DNA from: Merismopedia glauca CCAP 1448/3
GTDB taxonomy: Bacteria > Cyanobacteriota > Cyanobacteriia > Cyanobacteriales > CCAP-1448
Direction of reading: 5' to 3'
NCBI RefSeq assembly: GCF_003003775.1
Contig: NZ_PVWJ01000030.1
Coordinates: 1-44,884 of the forward strand
Length of the DNA stretch: 44,884 nucleotides
The notes beneath the pieces are model-generated. The model ran no database searches. It saw nothing but the letters and a program-made list of their open reading frames with translations, and was not told where the DNA came from. Positions 17,356 to 25,171 of this stretch are shown piece after piece. Each line of letters opens with the position of its first letter. Position 1 is the first letter of the stretch. The translations under genes and the position numbers were made by a program.

Positions 17356-18606
17356 ATGTCACGAGTCAAACCAGAAAATAGATTGATGCTATTTGATTTA
17401 TCAATCTATGGTCATCACCCTACTTACATTCGCTATCTAATTAACTATTGGCAGGAAAATGAGTTATCTGGAAGCTTAGATATAGTTGTAATTCCCAAAT
17501 TTTTGGAAGTGCATGGTGAGGTAGTAGAATTACTAGAAAAAAAGCCCAATTTCTCGATAAAATTTGTGTCAATCTCCTTGGCTGAAGCTGCCAATTTAAA
17601 TTTCACTAAATCTTCGTTTAAAAGAAACATTCGTTATTTCCAGGAATGGGCAATATTATGCAAATATGCTCGTTTATTATCAGCAACACATTGCTTAGCC
17701 ATGTATTTTGATACTTATCAACTACCCTTATTTTTGGGTAGTAAACCACCTTGTCAGGTATCAGGAATTTATTTTAAACCAACTTTTCACTATCAATATT
17801 TAACCCCAACATCTTCTAATTGGAAACAAAAACTACAAGAATTTAGAGAGAAATTTATCCTCGCTAATATTCTCAAAAATCTGCAATTATCAACTTTGTT
17901 TTCTCTAGATAATTATGTAATTAAATATCTAGATAGATTTCCTAATGCAGCTAAAGTCATTCCCTTACCAGATCCAATCGCCACGACTCAGGTTAAAGTA
18001 ACCTCAGTAGATAATTTGCGAGAAAGACTAGGTATCGATCCAAATATCCAAATATTTCTAGTATTTGGGGCTTTAACACCTAGAAAAGGCATTAGTGAGT
18101 TACTCGAAGCGATTAGTTTACTGAGTGAGGAATTGTGCGATCGCTTTTGTTTACTATTGGTAGGAGAAGCTAGCCTGGAAAATCAAACCCAGTTTCTCTC
18201 CCAAATTGCCAATCTTCAACAGCAAAAACCAATCCAAATTATCTCCCATTTTGAGTTTGTCGGCGAGTCGGAAGTCCCGATTTACTTTCAGTTAGCAGAT
18301 TTAGTTTTAGCACCCTATCAGCGTCATGTGGGGATGAGTGGTATTTTACTACTAGCCGCAGCAGCAGGTAAACCTGTTTTGAGTTCAGATTACGGTTTAA
18401 TGGGACAAGTAGTGAGGGAATATCAATTAGGAATGGTAGTAGATGCTGGTAACCCAGAGGCGATCGCTCAGGGGTTGACCAAATTTCTGTTACATTCAGG
18501 AGATGTAATTGGCGATCGTTCCCAAATGTCAGCTTTTGTCGCAGCGAATTCTGCTGAACGGTTTGCAGAAGTTATTTTCCATCGTATTTTGTCTCATGAA
18601 TCTTAA
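17356..18606 (+). CDS. GT4-like glycosyltransferase, first gene of the exosortase cluster
   Basis: 416 residues. The N-terminal half starts MLFDLSIYGHHPTYIRYLIN. The donor half has FLVFGALTPRKGISELLEAI, a typical GT4 strand-turn with the Arg-Lys-Gly pair. The region where GT4 enzymes carry E-x7-E reads APYQRHVGMSGILLLAAAAGKPV, so the first Glu is missing; the enzyme may be atypical or inactive. The stop lies inside the next gene, which starts at 18596, so translation is probably coupled. Confidence 0.8.
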   Translation: MSRVKPENRLMLFDLSIYGHHPTYIRYLINYWQENELSGSLDIVVIPKFLEVHGEVVELLEKKPNFSIKFVSISLAEAANLNFTKSSFKRNIRYFQEWAILCKYARLLSATHCLAMYFDTYQLPLFLGSKPPCQVSGIYFKPTFHYQYLTPTSSNWKQKLQEFREKFILANILKNLQLSTLFSLDNYVIKYLDRFPNAAKVIPLPDPIATTQVKVTSVDNLRERLGIDPNIQIFLVFGALTPRKGISELLEAISLLSEELCDRFCLLLVGEASLENQTQFLSQIANLQQQKPIQIISHFEFVGESEVPIYFQLADLVLAPYQRHVGMSGILLLAAAAGKPVLSSDYGLMGQVVREYQLGMVVDAGNPEAIAQGLTKFLLHSGDVIGDRSQMSAFVAANSAERFAEVIFHRILSHES

Positions 18607-18949
18607 TTTGGATGCCTGGATTTTAGTATTTATAGCTGGAATAAATACTTGTATTGGCAATTTATTCCTGAAAAAATCTCGTTTAGTAGCGACAGATCAA
18701 AGTCTATTTTCCCTATTGTTTTCCCCTTGGTTTATTGGGGGGTTGATATTTTTTGGAATTAACGTCATCATCTTTACTAAGTCCTTAGATAAGTTACCTG
18801 TTTCGATTGCATATCCAGTCTTGGCTGGTTTGGGTTTTTGTCTTTTGGCTATTACCGGAAATTTACTATTCGGGGAACGTCTAGCAGGGAGTCAATTGTG
18901 GGGAGTAGTTTTAATTTTGGCAGGAATTATTATAGTTTCTCGTTCTTAA
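18596..18949 (+). CDS. SMR/EamA-like four-helix membrane protein
   Basis: 117 residues with four hydrophobic helices and the small-multidrug-resistance layout. The end is VSIAYPVLAGLGFCLLAITGNLLFGERLAGSQLWGVVLILAGIIIV in outline, with the conserved GxxL and FGERL turn. ATG 18596 overlaps the previous gene by 11 bases. Within polysaccharide clusters, SMR-like pairs such as ArnE/ArnF flip lipid-linked sugars. That role fits the neighbours but is inferred; a general drug exporter is the alternative. Confidence 0.75.
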   Translation: MNLNLDAWILVFIAGINTCIGNLFLKKSRLVATDQSLFSLLFSPWFIGGLIFFGINVIIFTKSLDKLPVSIAYPVLAGLGFCLLAITGNLLFGERLAGSQLWGVVLILAGIIIVSRS

Positions 18950-18966
18950 ACTAGAATTAATAATTA

Positions 18967-19824
18967 GTGGCGATGTTCAAACTTTATATTAATTCAATTC
19001 ATCTAAATCAACTAAATACATGGCTATTAATAATTGGTGGGGGCTTAGTCCTAAACCATCTTAGTTTAGTCTGGAAAGTTGACCAAGATGAATTGCTAGG
19101 AAATAGCTTATTACTTTGGGTGGCTGTTTGTTTATTAATTTGGAAAAAACGCCATCTTCTAAATTTTAATAGTCAGCCATTTTCTACCAGTATTGGTCTA
19201 TTTCTAGTTAGTTTTATTCTAGTTAGAAGTAGTTCAATTACTGAGACTAACTTCTTTGTCCGCCTTTCTCCCGCAATTTCTTTAGTTGGGTGGAGTTTAT
19301 TAGCATCAGGAATTAGAGGCGTTCAACAATATGTTAAAGAGTTGTTGATTTTGTGCTGTTTAATATTAAACAGTACTTTTATGTCTCATGTATTTAATAT
19401 CTCAGCCGTGACAGCTAAATTTGCTGGTTATTTATTATGGTATTTAGGGTTTCCAGTTACTTTACAAGGAGTAAATATAATTTTACCGACAGGTAGTGTT
19501 GAAGTCAATTCTGGATGTTCTGGTTATACAATTATTTTGCAACTTTTAGGGTTGTCAGTTGTCTTTTTAAGTATGTTTCCTAACCCCCCCATTCAGAAAA
19601 TTATTCTGCCTTTAAGTGCTATGATCATTGGATTTTTAGTGAATATTGCACGAGTAGCATTGATGACTATTTTAGTAGCAGCTAATCAAAAAGAAGCCTT
19701 TCTTTATTGGCATCAAGCAGATGGCTCTTTAATCTTTTCAGGGATTGGAGTTGCCATTTTTGCATCGTTATATCATTTTTTAAATCGCCATAATGAGATA
19801 GAAGTTACAGAATCAGAAACATAA
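18967..19824 (+). CDS. cyanoexosortase A
   Basis: Polytopic membrane cysteine protease/transpeptidase that cuts PEP-CTERM signals from secreted proteins. 285 residues with about eight hydrophobic segments. The catalytic set is visible: Cys184 in VNSGCSGYT, Arg229 in NIARVAL and His249 in YWHQADGSLIF. Upstream, LPTGSVEV and downstream layout agree with the cyanobacterial exosortase A subgroup, and the next gene matches its known companion. The start is GTG 18967 or ATG 18973. A candidate substrate with a PEP-CTERM tail is encoded at 4418-5677. Confidence 0.9.
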   Translation: MAMFKLYINSIHLNQLNTWLLIIGGGLVLNHLSLVWKVDQDELLGNSLLLWVAVCLLIWKKRHLLNFNSQPFSTSIGLFLVSFILVRSSSITETNFFVRLSPAISLVGWSLLASGIRGVQQYVKELLILCCLILNSTFMSHVFNISAVTAKFAGYLLWYLGFPVTLQGVNIILPTGSVEVNSGCSGYTIILQLLGLSVVFLSMFPNPPIQKIILPLSAMIIGFLVNIARVALMTILVAANQKEAFLYWHQADGSLIFSGIGVAIFASLYHFLNRHNEIEVTESET

Positions 19825-19828
19825 TTTA

Positions 19829-20515
19829 GTGCTTATGATTAGCTGGCATCAAATTCGATTCGGTTTATTAGTTTTTACTGGTTGCAGTCTTTTGATCTTC
19901 CTTGGTAAATCTATTTTTTTCCCTCATGTAGCTAATCAAGAAAGTATTTCTAAATATACATTTCCAGATCGAATTACTTTAGCTGGATGGGAACCTTTGG
20001 ATAGTCAACCTTTAAACAATAAATATCCCCAACCACCAAAACTCGTTTCTAGTCGAGTTTATCAATACCGCCAACAAACCATTACCCTGACGATTGAAAT
20101 GCGTTATACCGTAGAAAAAGGGGGGAATTTGATAGAATTTGTGAAAGAGTATACCCCTTCTCAAATTTCATCTTTAGGGACTGCGGCTAGAGAAGATCGT
20201 TATCAAGAATCAACTGGTTTTTATACCTTATTTACTAGTAATAACCAAGCTTATCTAGTCAGTTGTATTAATCCCCGTGGTAGTAGTACTATTACCGCCC
20301 AACAATTTAATAGTAATCGTTACAAATACGATCTAGAATTACCTAGACTAGTGAGTTGGCTGATGGGTACAGAGAATCTACGGGATTTACGTTGCTTATG
20401 GACACAGCTATCAATACCTCTCCAGAAATTACCTCAAAAGAAAGCTTATTCGCTACTAGAATCAGCTTGGATTGAGTGGTATAAATGGTGGTATCCTCAT
20501 TTTCCCAAAGTATAA
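19829..20515 (+). CDS. cyanoexosortase A system-associated protein (EpsI-like)
   Basis: 228 residues with one N-terminal membrane helix (about 8-25), then a periplasmic domain. The order LAGWEPL, then VYQYRQQTITLTIEMRY and a late SWLMG..LRDLRCLW is typical of the EpsI-like proteins encoded next to exosortases. It starts four bases after the exosortase stop (GTG 19829 or ATG 19835), so the two are co-translated. Its mechanism is unknown; it is believed to assist the exosortase or the linked polysaccharide pathway. Confidence 0.82.
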   Translation: MLMISWHQIRFGLLVFTGCSLLIFLGKSIFFPHVANQESISKYTFPDRITLAGWEPLDSQPLNNKYPQPPKLVSSRVYQYRQQTITLTIEMRYTVEKGGNLIEFVKEYTPSQISSLGTAAREDRYQESTGFYTLFTSNNQAYLVSCINPRGSSTITAQQFNSNRYKYDLELPRLVSWLMGTENLRDLRCLWTQLSIPLQKLPQKKAYSLLESAWIEWYKWWYPHFPKV

Positions 20516-20555
20516 TCTACCAGATTCTGAAAAATCTTAATTATCAATAAATTAT

Positions 20556-21221
20556 ATGGATAGACAAGTAGAAAAACCACAGACTTTTATTAATCTACTA
20601 CGTCCCATCGGTTATGGACTATTACTGTTAGTTGTATTTGATGCGATCGCTATTCTAATTCCTCCCAAATTCTTTAGTCCTACCTGGGAATTTAATACTA
20701 TTGGTAACTTAGTTAACCGAGTTCCATTAATATTATTAGGATTTGGGACAATTTTTTATGGGAGTCACGAAGCTAAAACTAAAAAAGATAAAATTGTTTG
20801 GCAATTTTGGCGCTGGTTAACATTAATAGTAGCCACTTTGTTTTTACTCATGGCACCTTTACTAGTGGTTAATTCTTTCCGAATTAAAAATCAAACAGAT
20901 ACTCAAGTTACCACCGAAGTTACTCAACAGTTAACCCGTTTAAATCAATTAGAAAATCAAGTAAAAGCGGGGAGTTCTCTTGATGTTAAAAATAGTATTT
21001 TACAAATAAATCCTCAACTAGACTTAAATAACAAAACTCCTGATGAGATCAAAATTCAGCTTTTAAAAGAGATTGCTTCCAGCAAACAAAATGCTAGGCA
21101 AACTGTCGAACAAAAATGGCAAGCTAACCGCCTAGAACTTACTAAAAATACGGTAAAATGGTTTATGGGAACTATTGTAGCGGCAACTTTGCTATTCTGG
21201 ATTTGGCGTTTTACTGCTTAG
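20556..21221 (+). CDS. HpsJ-like membrane protein
   Basis: 221 residues. There are hydrophobic segments at about 17-36, 52-66 and 87-108, a periplasmic or cytoplasmic coiled-coil-like stretch (TEVTQQLTRLNQLENQVKAG and beyond), and a last membrane helix (about 200-218). This matches the HpsJ family, found in hormogonium-polysaccharide loci and next to cyanoexosortases. A structural or assembly role in polysaccharide export is inferred. It follows the exosortase companion by 40 bases and precedes a glycosyltransferase by 11. Confidence 0.75.
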   Translation: MDRQVEKPQTFINLLRPIGYGLLLLVVFDAIAILIPPKFFSPTWEFNTIGNLVNRVPLILLGFGTIFYGSHEAKTKKDKIVWQFWRWLTLIVATLFLLMAPLLVVNSFRIKNQTDTQVTTEVTQQLTRLNQLENQVKAGSSLDVKNSILQINPQLDLNNKTPDEIKIQLLKEIASSKQNARQTVEQKWQANRLELTKNTVKWFMGTIVAATLLFWIWRFTA

Positions 21222-21232
21222 GAATTTTATGT

Positions 21233-22384
21233 ATGTCGCAGCCACAAATTAATCATGAAATCAAAATTGCTTGGCTATTAACTTCAGGATTTTATTACTG
21301 GCATCCTATGTTAAGCGCCCTCAGTAAGATATTTCCGAAAACCAAAGTTTTCACTGCTACATGGAATGGCTTCGCCGCAGGATTTGAAAATTCATTTGTG
21401 GTCGATTTTGTAGGTGAAAGAAAAGAGATTTTTTTAAGTAAAGGGAAAAGTCTCTACGGAAATAAATTTACTTATCTATCGCCAAATATCCTCCCTAAAC
21501 TATTAGCCTTTCGACCAAATGTCATCTTTTCTAACTCATTTGGCATATGGACTATAATAGCCTTACTATTTAAACCAATAGGTAAGTGGCAAGTTGCGAT
21601 CGCTTATGAAGGTAGTTCCCCAGGTGTAGATTATCGTAATTCTGTCACTAGGTTATTCCTGCGCCGCCAAATGGTTAAATTAGCCGATGCTTGTATTAGT
21701 AATAGTCAAGCAGGTAAAGCCTATTTAATAGAAGTTTTGCAAGCATCTCCTATTCAAGTTTTTGCCCATCCCTATGAAGTTCCATCTTTAACAACTCTAA
21801 CTCAAGCTAAACCCATACCAGAATTAGAACAATTACCACATCCCATATTTCTATTTATTGGTAGTACTATTGCCCGAAAAGGTTTAATTCTGTTACTGGA
21901 AGCTTGCACTTACTTACAACAACAAGGAAAAGATAACTATACTCTTTTAATAGTAGGTGATGGGGAGCAAAAGTCAGAACTAGAAGCATTTTGCGACCAA
22001 AACAAATTGACTAAATGCGTCCGTTGGATTGGCAGAGTCAATTATGATGAATTAGGGGCCTACTTAACCTGTGCTGATGTGTTCATCTTACCAACTTTAG
22101 AAGATACTTGGGGAGTTGTAATTTCAGAAGCAATGATCGTAGGCAAAGCCATTTTATGCTCTAAATTCGCTGGTGCTGTCGAAATGATTCAGGATGGAGA
22201 AAATGGCTATAGTTTTAACCCGAACAATGTTCAAGAATTAAGTGAAAAAATGATTAAGTTCATCGACAATCAAGAACTAGCCGCAATCATGGGGAAAAAA
22301 TCTCAAGAAATTATGAAGCAATATACTCCAGAAGCGGCTGCTAACTTAATGTCTCAAGTAGTAGAGTCAATTTTGAAATTCTAA
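21233..22384 (+). CDS. GT4-type glycosyltransferase, last gene of the exosortase cluster
   Basis: 383 residues from ATG 21233. It has a GT-B fold with a donor-site strand FLFIGSTIARKGLILLLEA (Arg-Lys-Gly) and an intact E-x7-E motif, EDTWGVVISEAMIVGKAIL. Motif SSPGVDYRNSVTRLFLRR in the acceptor half is seen in polysaccharide glycosyltransferases. A longer frame exists back to 21158, but that part overlaps the HpsJ-like gene and reads as non-coding sequence. Sugar specificity is unknown. Confidence 0.85.
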   Translation: MSQPQINHEIKIAWLLTSGFYYWHPMLSALSKIFPKTKVFTATWNGFAAGFENSFVVDFVGERKEIFLSKGKSLYGNKFTYLSPNILPKLLAFRPNVIFSNSFGIWTIIALLFKPIGKWQVAIAYEGSSPGVDYRNSVTRLFLRRQMVKLADACISNSQAGKAYLIEVLQASPIQVFAHPYEVPSLTTLTQAKPIPELEQLPHPIFLFIGSTIARKGLILLLEACTYLQQQGKDNYTLLIVGDGEQKSELEAFCDQNKLTKCVRWIGRVNYDELGAYLTCADVFILPTLEDTWGVVISEAMIVGKAILCSKFAGAVEMIQDGENGYSFNPNNVQELSEKMIKFIDNQELAAIMGKKSQEIMKQYTPEAAANLMSQVVESILKF

Positions 22385-22410
22385 ATCAAAATTGGCATCA
22401 AAACTCTTAC

Positions 22411-22824
22411 TTACACCTCACAATTTCCACTCTGACAACCAATTGGATAGGGAGAATTATAGGTGCTAGAACGCTTTCCAAATAGTTGATAGCGATTGTC
22501 GCGGATTTGTTCGTAAAAGCGATCGCCTACCCACTTTACACCAGGTAAACCTCGATAGGCGCTAACTAACCCAGATCCTGCTGGTAATAGTCTCGCAATT
22601 TCTTCAGCAGCATCACTTCCTTGCCATCTAGTTTGAGGATCTTTACCATCAATTAAAATCATGCCCATTTCGCAATCTTGGGCTGTAATTCCAAACCGAG
22701 TTAAAGTCACTTCATCTTGCATTGGTGCATATGTAAATAACTTGCCTTGATCCAACTTTTCTAACTGTTGAACTAAGGTGACGCACAAATTACAATTACC
22801 GTCATAAATAACATAGTAAGTCAT
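22411..22824 (-). CDS. DCC-family thiol protein (DUF393)
   Basis: 137 residues. The N-terminal DCC signature is YDGNCNLCV (Cys11, Cys14), a predicted thioredoxin-like redox pair. The middle shows GSDAAEEIARLLP and the end has further cysteines (IGCQSGNCEV). It overlaps the HxlR-type regulator gene by ATGA, so the regulator and this protein form one operon. Several DCC proteins are annotated as thiol-disulfide oxidoreductases, but the reaction is unproven. Confidence 0.85.
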   Translation of the reverse strand: MTYYVIYDGNCNLCVTLVQQLEKLDQGKLFTYAPMQDEVTLTRFGITAQDCEMGMILIDGKDPQTRWQGSDAAEEIARLLPAGSGLVSAYRGLPGVKWVGDRFYEQIRDNRYQLFGKRSSTYNSPYPIGCQSGNCEV

Positions 22825-23222
22825 AAGAAGTCAGAAGTAAAAGAGGCTTTATCAGAATCATCGTATATTTTTGAAGAATCGAGTACATAATTCCTAGTTT
22901 GTAAATAGTGAATTCCCCAATTATGCATGGCTTCTAAAACTGGTTGTAAAGTCGTTCCTAATTCAGTGAGAGAGTATTCAACTTTAGGGGGAACTTGAGC
23001 ATAAACTTCTCGATGAATAATGCCATCTGCTTCTAATTCTTTAAGTTGTTGAGCTAGCATTTTGTGAGTAATTCCCACTAGATTGCGTTCTAACTCTCCA
23101 AATCTTTTCACCCCATCGCTCAAGTCTCTTAAAATTAAAACTTTCCATCGACCAGCGATTACCTTAAGAGTTGTTTCTACAGTACAGCTAATTTGATACG
23201 TTTGCGATTCGGTTAAATTCAT
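22821..23222 (-). CDS. HxlR-family transcriptional regulator
   Basis: 133 residues with a winged helix of the MarR/HxlR type. The HxlR signature starts at CTVETTLKVIAGRWKVLILRDL and continues with KRFGELERNLVGITHKMLAQQL and YSLTELG. The N-terminal cysteine (Cys13) stands where HxlR redox sensors such as YodB carry their reactive Cys, so a thiol or quinone response is plausible. The last codons (SFTSDFL) are encoded by a partial TGACTTC repeat. It is divergent from the nitroreductase gene. Confidence 0.88.
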   Translation of the reverse strand: MNLTESQTYQISCTVETTLKVIAGRWKVLILRDLSDGVKRFGELERNLVGITHKMLAQQLKELEADGIIHREVYAQVPPKVEYSLTELGTTLQPVLEAMHNWGIHYLQTRNYVLDSSKIYDDSDKASFTSDFL

Positions 23223-23244
23223 AGTAACTTTTAGGTAACTAAAT

Positions 23245-23263
23245 TACTAATAAGTACATACTT
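23245..23263. promoter_or_regulatory. candidate HxlR operator upstream of the regulator gene
   Basis: Two overlapping dyads lie 23-41 bases before the regulator start: TACT-AATA-AGTA (23245-23256) and AAGTA-CA-TACTT (23252-23263). HxlR proteins such as YodB bind TACT/AGTA-type inverted repeats near their own promoters. The site is inferred from symmetry and position only. Confidence 0.4.
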
Positions 23264-23595
23264 TACACTTTCAGATTATTTGAATTAAGCTAATATTTAA
23301 AGCCAATAAATTGGGGCAAAATTTTCCTAGCCTCCAAAGCTAAACCAGAATAGATCGAAATCTTCCCGATCCGGCAAAAATATCTAAAGCATAAGACTTA
23401 AATATAACAGCCAGATTGAGGCGTTGAAATCTAACTTTTGGCGAGTCATAGGCGATCGCTAATTCCGTTCGTTTTGGTACGTTCCCCACTAAATAAGATG
23501 AAAGCAAATCTGTAAATTCATGTTGTTAAACTAATTATTAAGGCTAACACAGCCAAAAATTGAGAAACTCAAGCGATCGATTCAGGAGCAAAGCC
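23264..23595. other. remaining HxlR-nitroreductase intergenic region
   Basis: AT-rich divergent promoter region with one HIP1 site (23453-23460). No RNA gene or reading frame is evident. The nitroreductase ribosome binding site AGGAG is at 23584-23588. Confidence 0.5.
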
Positions 23596-24201
23596 TTGGA
23601 TAAACCAGCCAATAATCAGTATCCCATTCATGAACTACTCCAAAAACGGTGGAGTCCTCTAGCTTTTTCCGAGCAAGCAGTTGAAGCAGAGAAAATCTGT
23701 AGTTTGTTAGAAGCTGCTAGATGGTCTGCTTCTTGTTTTAACGAACAACCTTGGCAATATATTATCGCTACCAAAGATAATCCGACTGAATTTGCCAAAT
23801 TGCTGAATTGTTTGGTAGAAGCTAACCAAGAATGGGCGAAAAATGCTCCTGTATTGATGTTATCTGTAGCTAGATTGCAATTTACCAAAAATGGCAAAGA
23901 TAACAAACACGCTTGGCACGATGTTGGTGCAGCTAGTAATAGTTTAACCATTCAAGGGATGGCTTTGGGGCTATACGTACACCAAATGGGTGGGTTCGAT
24001 CCGCAAACAGCGAGAGAAACCTATGGGATTCCTGAAGGATACGAACCAGTAGCGGCGATCGCTTTAGGTTATCTCGGCGATCCCCACGCACTTTCAGAAA
24101 AGCTCCAAGAGCGAGAATTTGCAGACCGTCAGCGCCTATCTCTAGATAGCTTCGTCTTTACCGGAAAATGGGGCGAAACATCCCCAATCTTCAATTCCTA
24201 A
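23596..24201 (+). CDS. nitroreductase-family FMN oxidoreductase
   Basis: 201 residues. The family N-terminus RWSPLAFSEQAVEAEKI leads to EAARWSASCFNEQPWQYI, where FMN-contacting residues lie. HDVGAASNSLTIQGMALGLYVHQMGGFD and the C-terminal AAIALGYLGDP complete the fold. It reduces nitro compounds or quinones with NAD(P)H. I chose TTG 23596 because AGGAG stands seven bases upstream and the family starts near here; an upstream TTG at 23560 lacks such a site. It is divergent from the HxlR regulator, which probably controls it. Confidence 0.88.
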   Translation: MDKPANNQYPIHELLQKRWSPLAFSEQAVEAEKICSLLEAARWSASCFNEQPWQYIIATKDNPTEFAKLLNCLVEANQEWAKNAPVLMLSVARLQFTKNGKDNKHAWHDVGAASNSLTIQGMALGLYVHQMGGFDPQTARETYGIPEGYEPVAAIALGYLGDPHALSEKLQEREFADRQRLSLDSFVFTGKWGETSPIFNS

Positions 24202-24260
24202 ACTAGAACTCTTCCCAAAGGATTTTAGCGCTCTATCCCCTCTCCCTTCTTCCTTAACCC

Positions 24261-24962
24261 ATGACTTACACCATCCACCACAGCGACAAACGGGGTTCCA
24301 CCCAAATTGACTGGTTAGATAGCCGCCACACCTTCTCTTTTGGTCACTTTCGCGATCCTCATCGGATGGGATTTCGCGCTTTGCGCGTCATCAACGACGA
24401 TCGCGTCAATCCAGGAGGGGGTTTTGCTCCCCACAGTCACCAAGATATGGAAATTATCACCTATATTCTAGAGGGTGAATTGGAACATAAAGATAGTTTG
24501 GGTAACGGCGCGGTAATTCGTCCAGGAGAGGCTCAAATCATGAGTGCCGGGACAGGGATTACTCATAGCGAGTATAACCCTTCTTCGACCAATCCAGTCC
24601 ATTTGCTGCAAATCTGGATTCTTCCTGATACTCAAGGGTTAGCTCCCAGGTACGATCAAAAAGAATTTCCCTTAGCTGAAAGAAGGGGTAAACTCCGCGC
24701 GATCGCGGCTAAAGATGGACGAGACGGTGCTGTAATCATTCACCAAAATGTAGACTTGTACGTTGCGGTTCTCGAATCCAACGAAACTGTCACCCATCAA
24801 CTACAACCAAATCGCCATGCTTGGCTACAAGTAGGAAAAGGAGAAGTGAATTTAAATGGTCATAATTTACAAGCAGGTGATGGTGTAGCGATTAGCAACC
24901 AGCCACAAATCGAAATTTCTACAGGTACAAAGGCAGAAATTCTCTTATTTGACCTAGATTGA
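24261..24962 (+). CDS. pirin-family protein (YhhW-like)
   Basis: 233 residues forming a bicupin. The metal-binding set is His58, His60, His102 and Glu104, in APHSHQDMEII and TGITHSEYNP, the same spacing as E. coli YhhW, a quercetin dioxygenase. The N-terminal segment SRHTFSFGHFRDP is also typical. It follows the nitroreductase by 59 bases on the same strand. A role in detoxifying aromatic or oxidised compounds fits the context but is not shown. Confidence 0.92.
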   Translation: MTYTIHHSDKRGSTQIDWLDSRHTFSFGHFRDPHRMGFRALRVINDDRVNPGGGFAPHSHQDMEIITYILEGELEHKDSLGNGAVIRPGEAQIMSAGTGITHSEYNPSSTNPVHLLQIWILPDTQGLAPRYDQKEFPLAERRGKLRAIAAKDGRDGAVIIHQNVDLYVAVLESNETVTHQLQPNRHAWLQVGKGEVNLNGHNLQAGDGVAISNQPQIEISTGTKAEILLFDLD

Positions 24963-25017
24963 TCCATATATCTGTCTTGAATTGTGGGATAGTCTGTCAA
25001 GTTTAAATAGATTCCCT

Positions 25018-25045
25018 GTAGGGGCGCAATGCATTGCGCCCCTAC
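25018..25045. repeat. perfect 28-bp palindrome in the pirin-kinase gap
   Basis: GTAGGGGCGCAATG (25018-25031) is followed directly by its exact complement CATTGCGCCCCTAC. Such GC-rich palindromes are dispersed between genes in many cyanobacteria. It could form a hairpin ending the pirin transcript, but there is no T tract. Confidence 0.9.
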
Positions 25046-25171
25046 CCAGATTTGTCGCATCTCCAAGGTGAATCGGTATTATAAAATTGTCGATCTCTAC
25101 CCCTCAAAACAATTTGATTTTGTAATGAAATTTGCGGGAAAATAGAGACAAGCAGTCTCCTCTCTACCACC

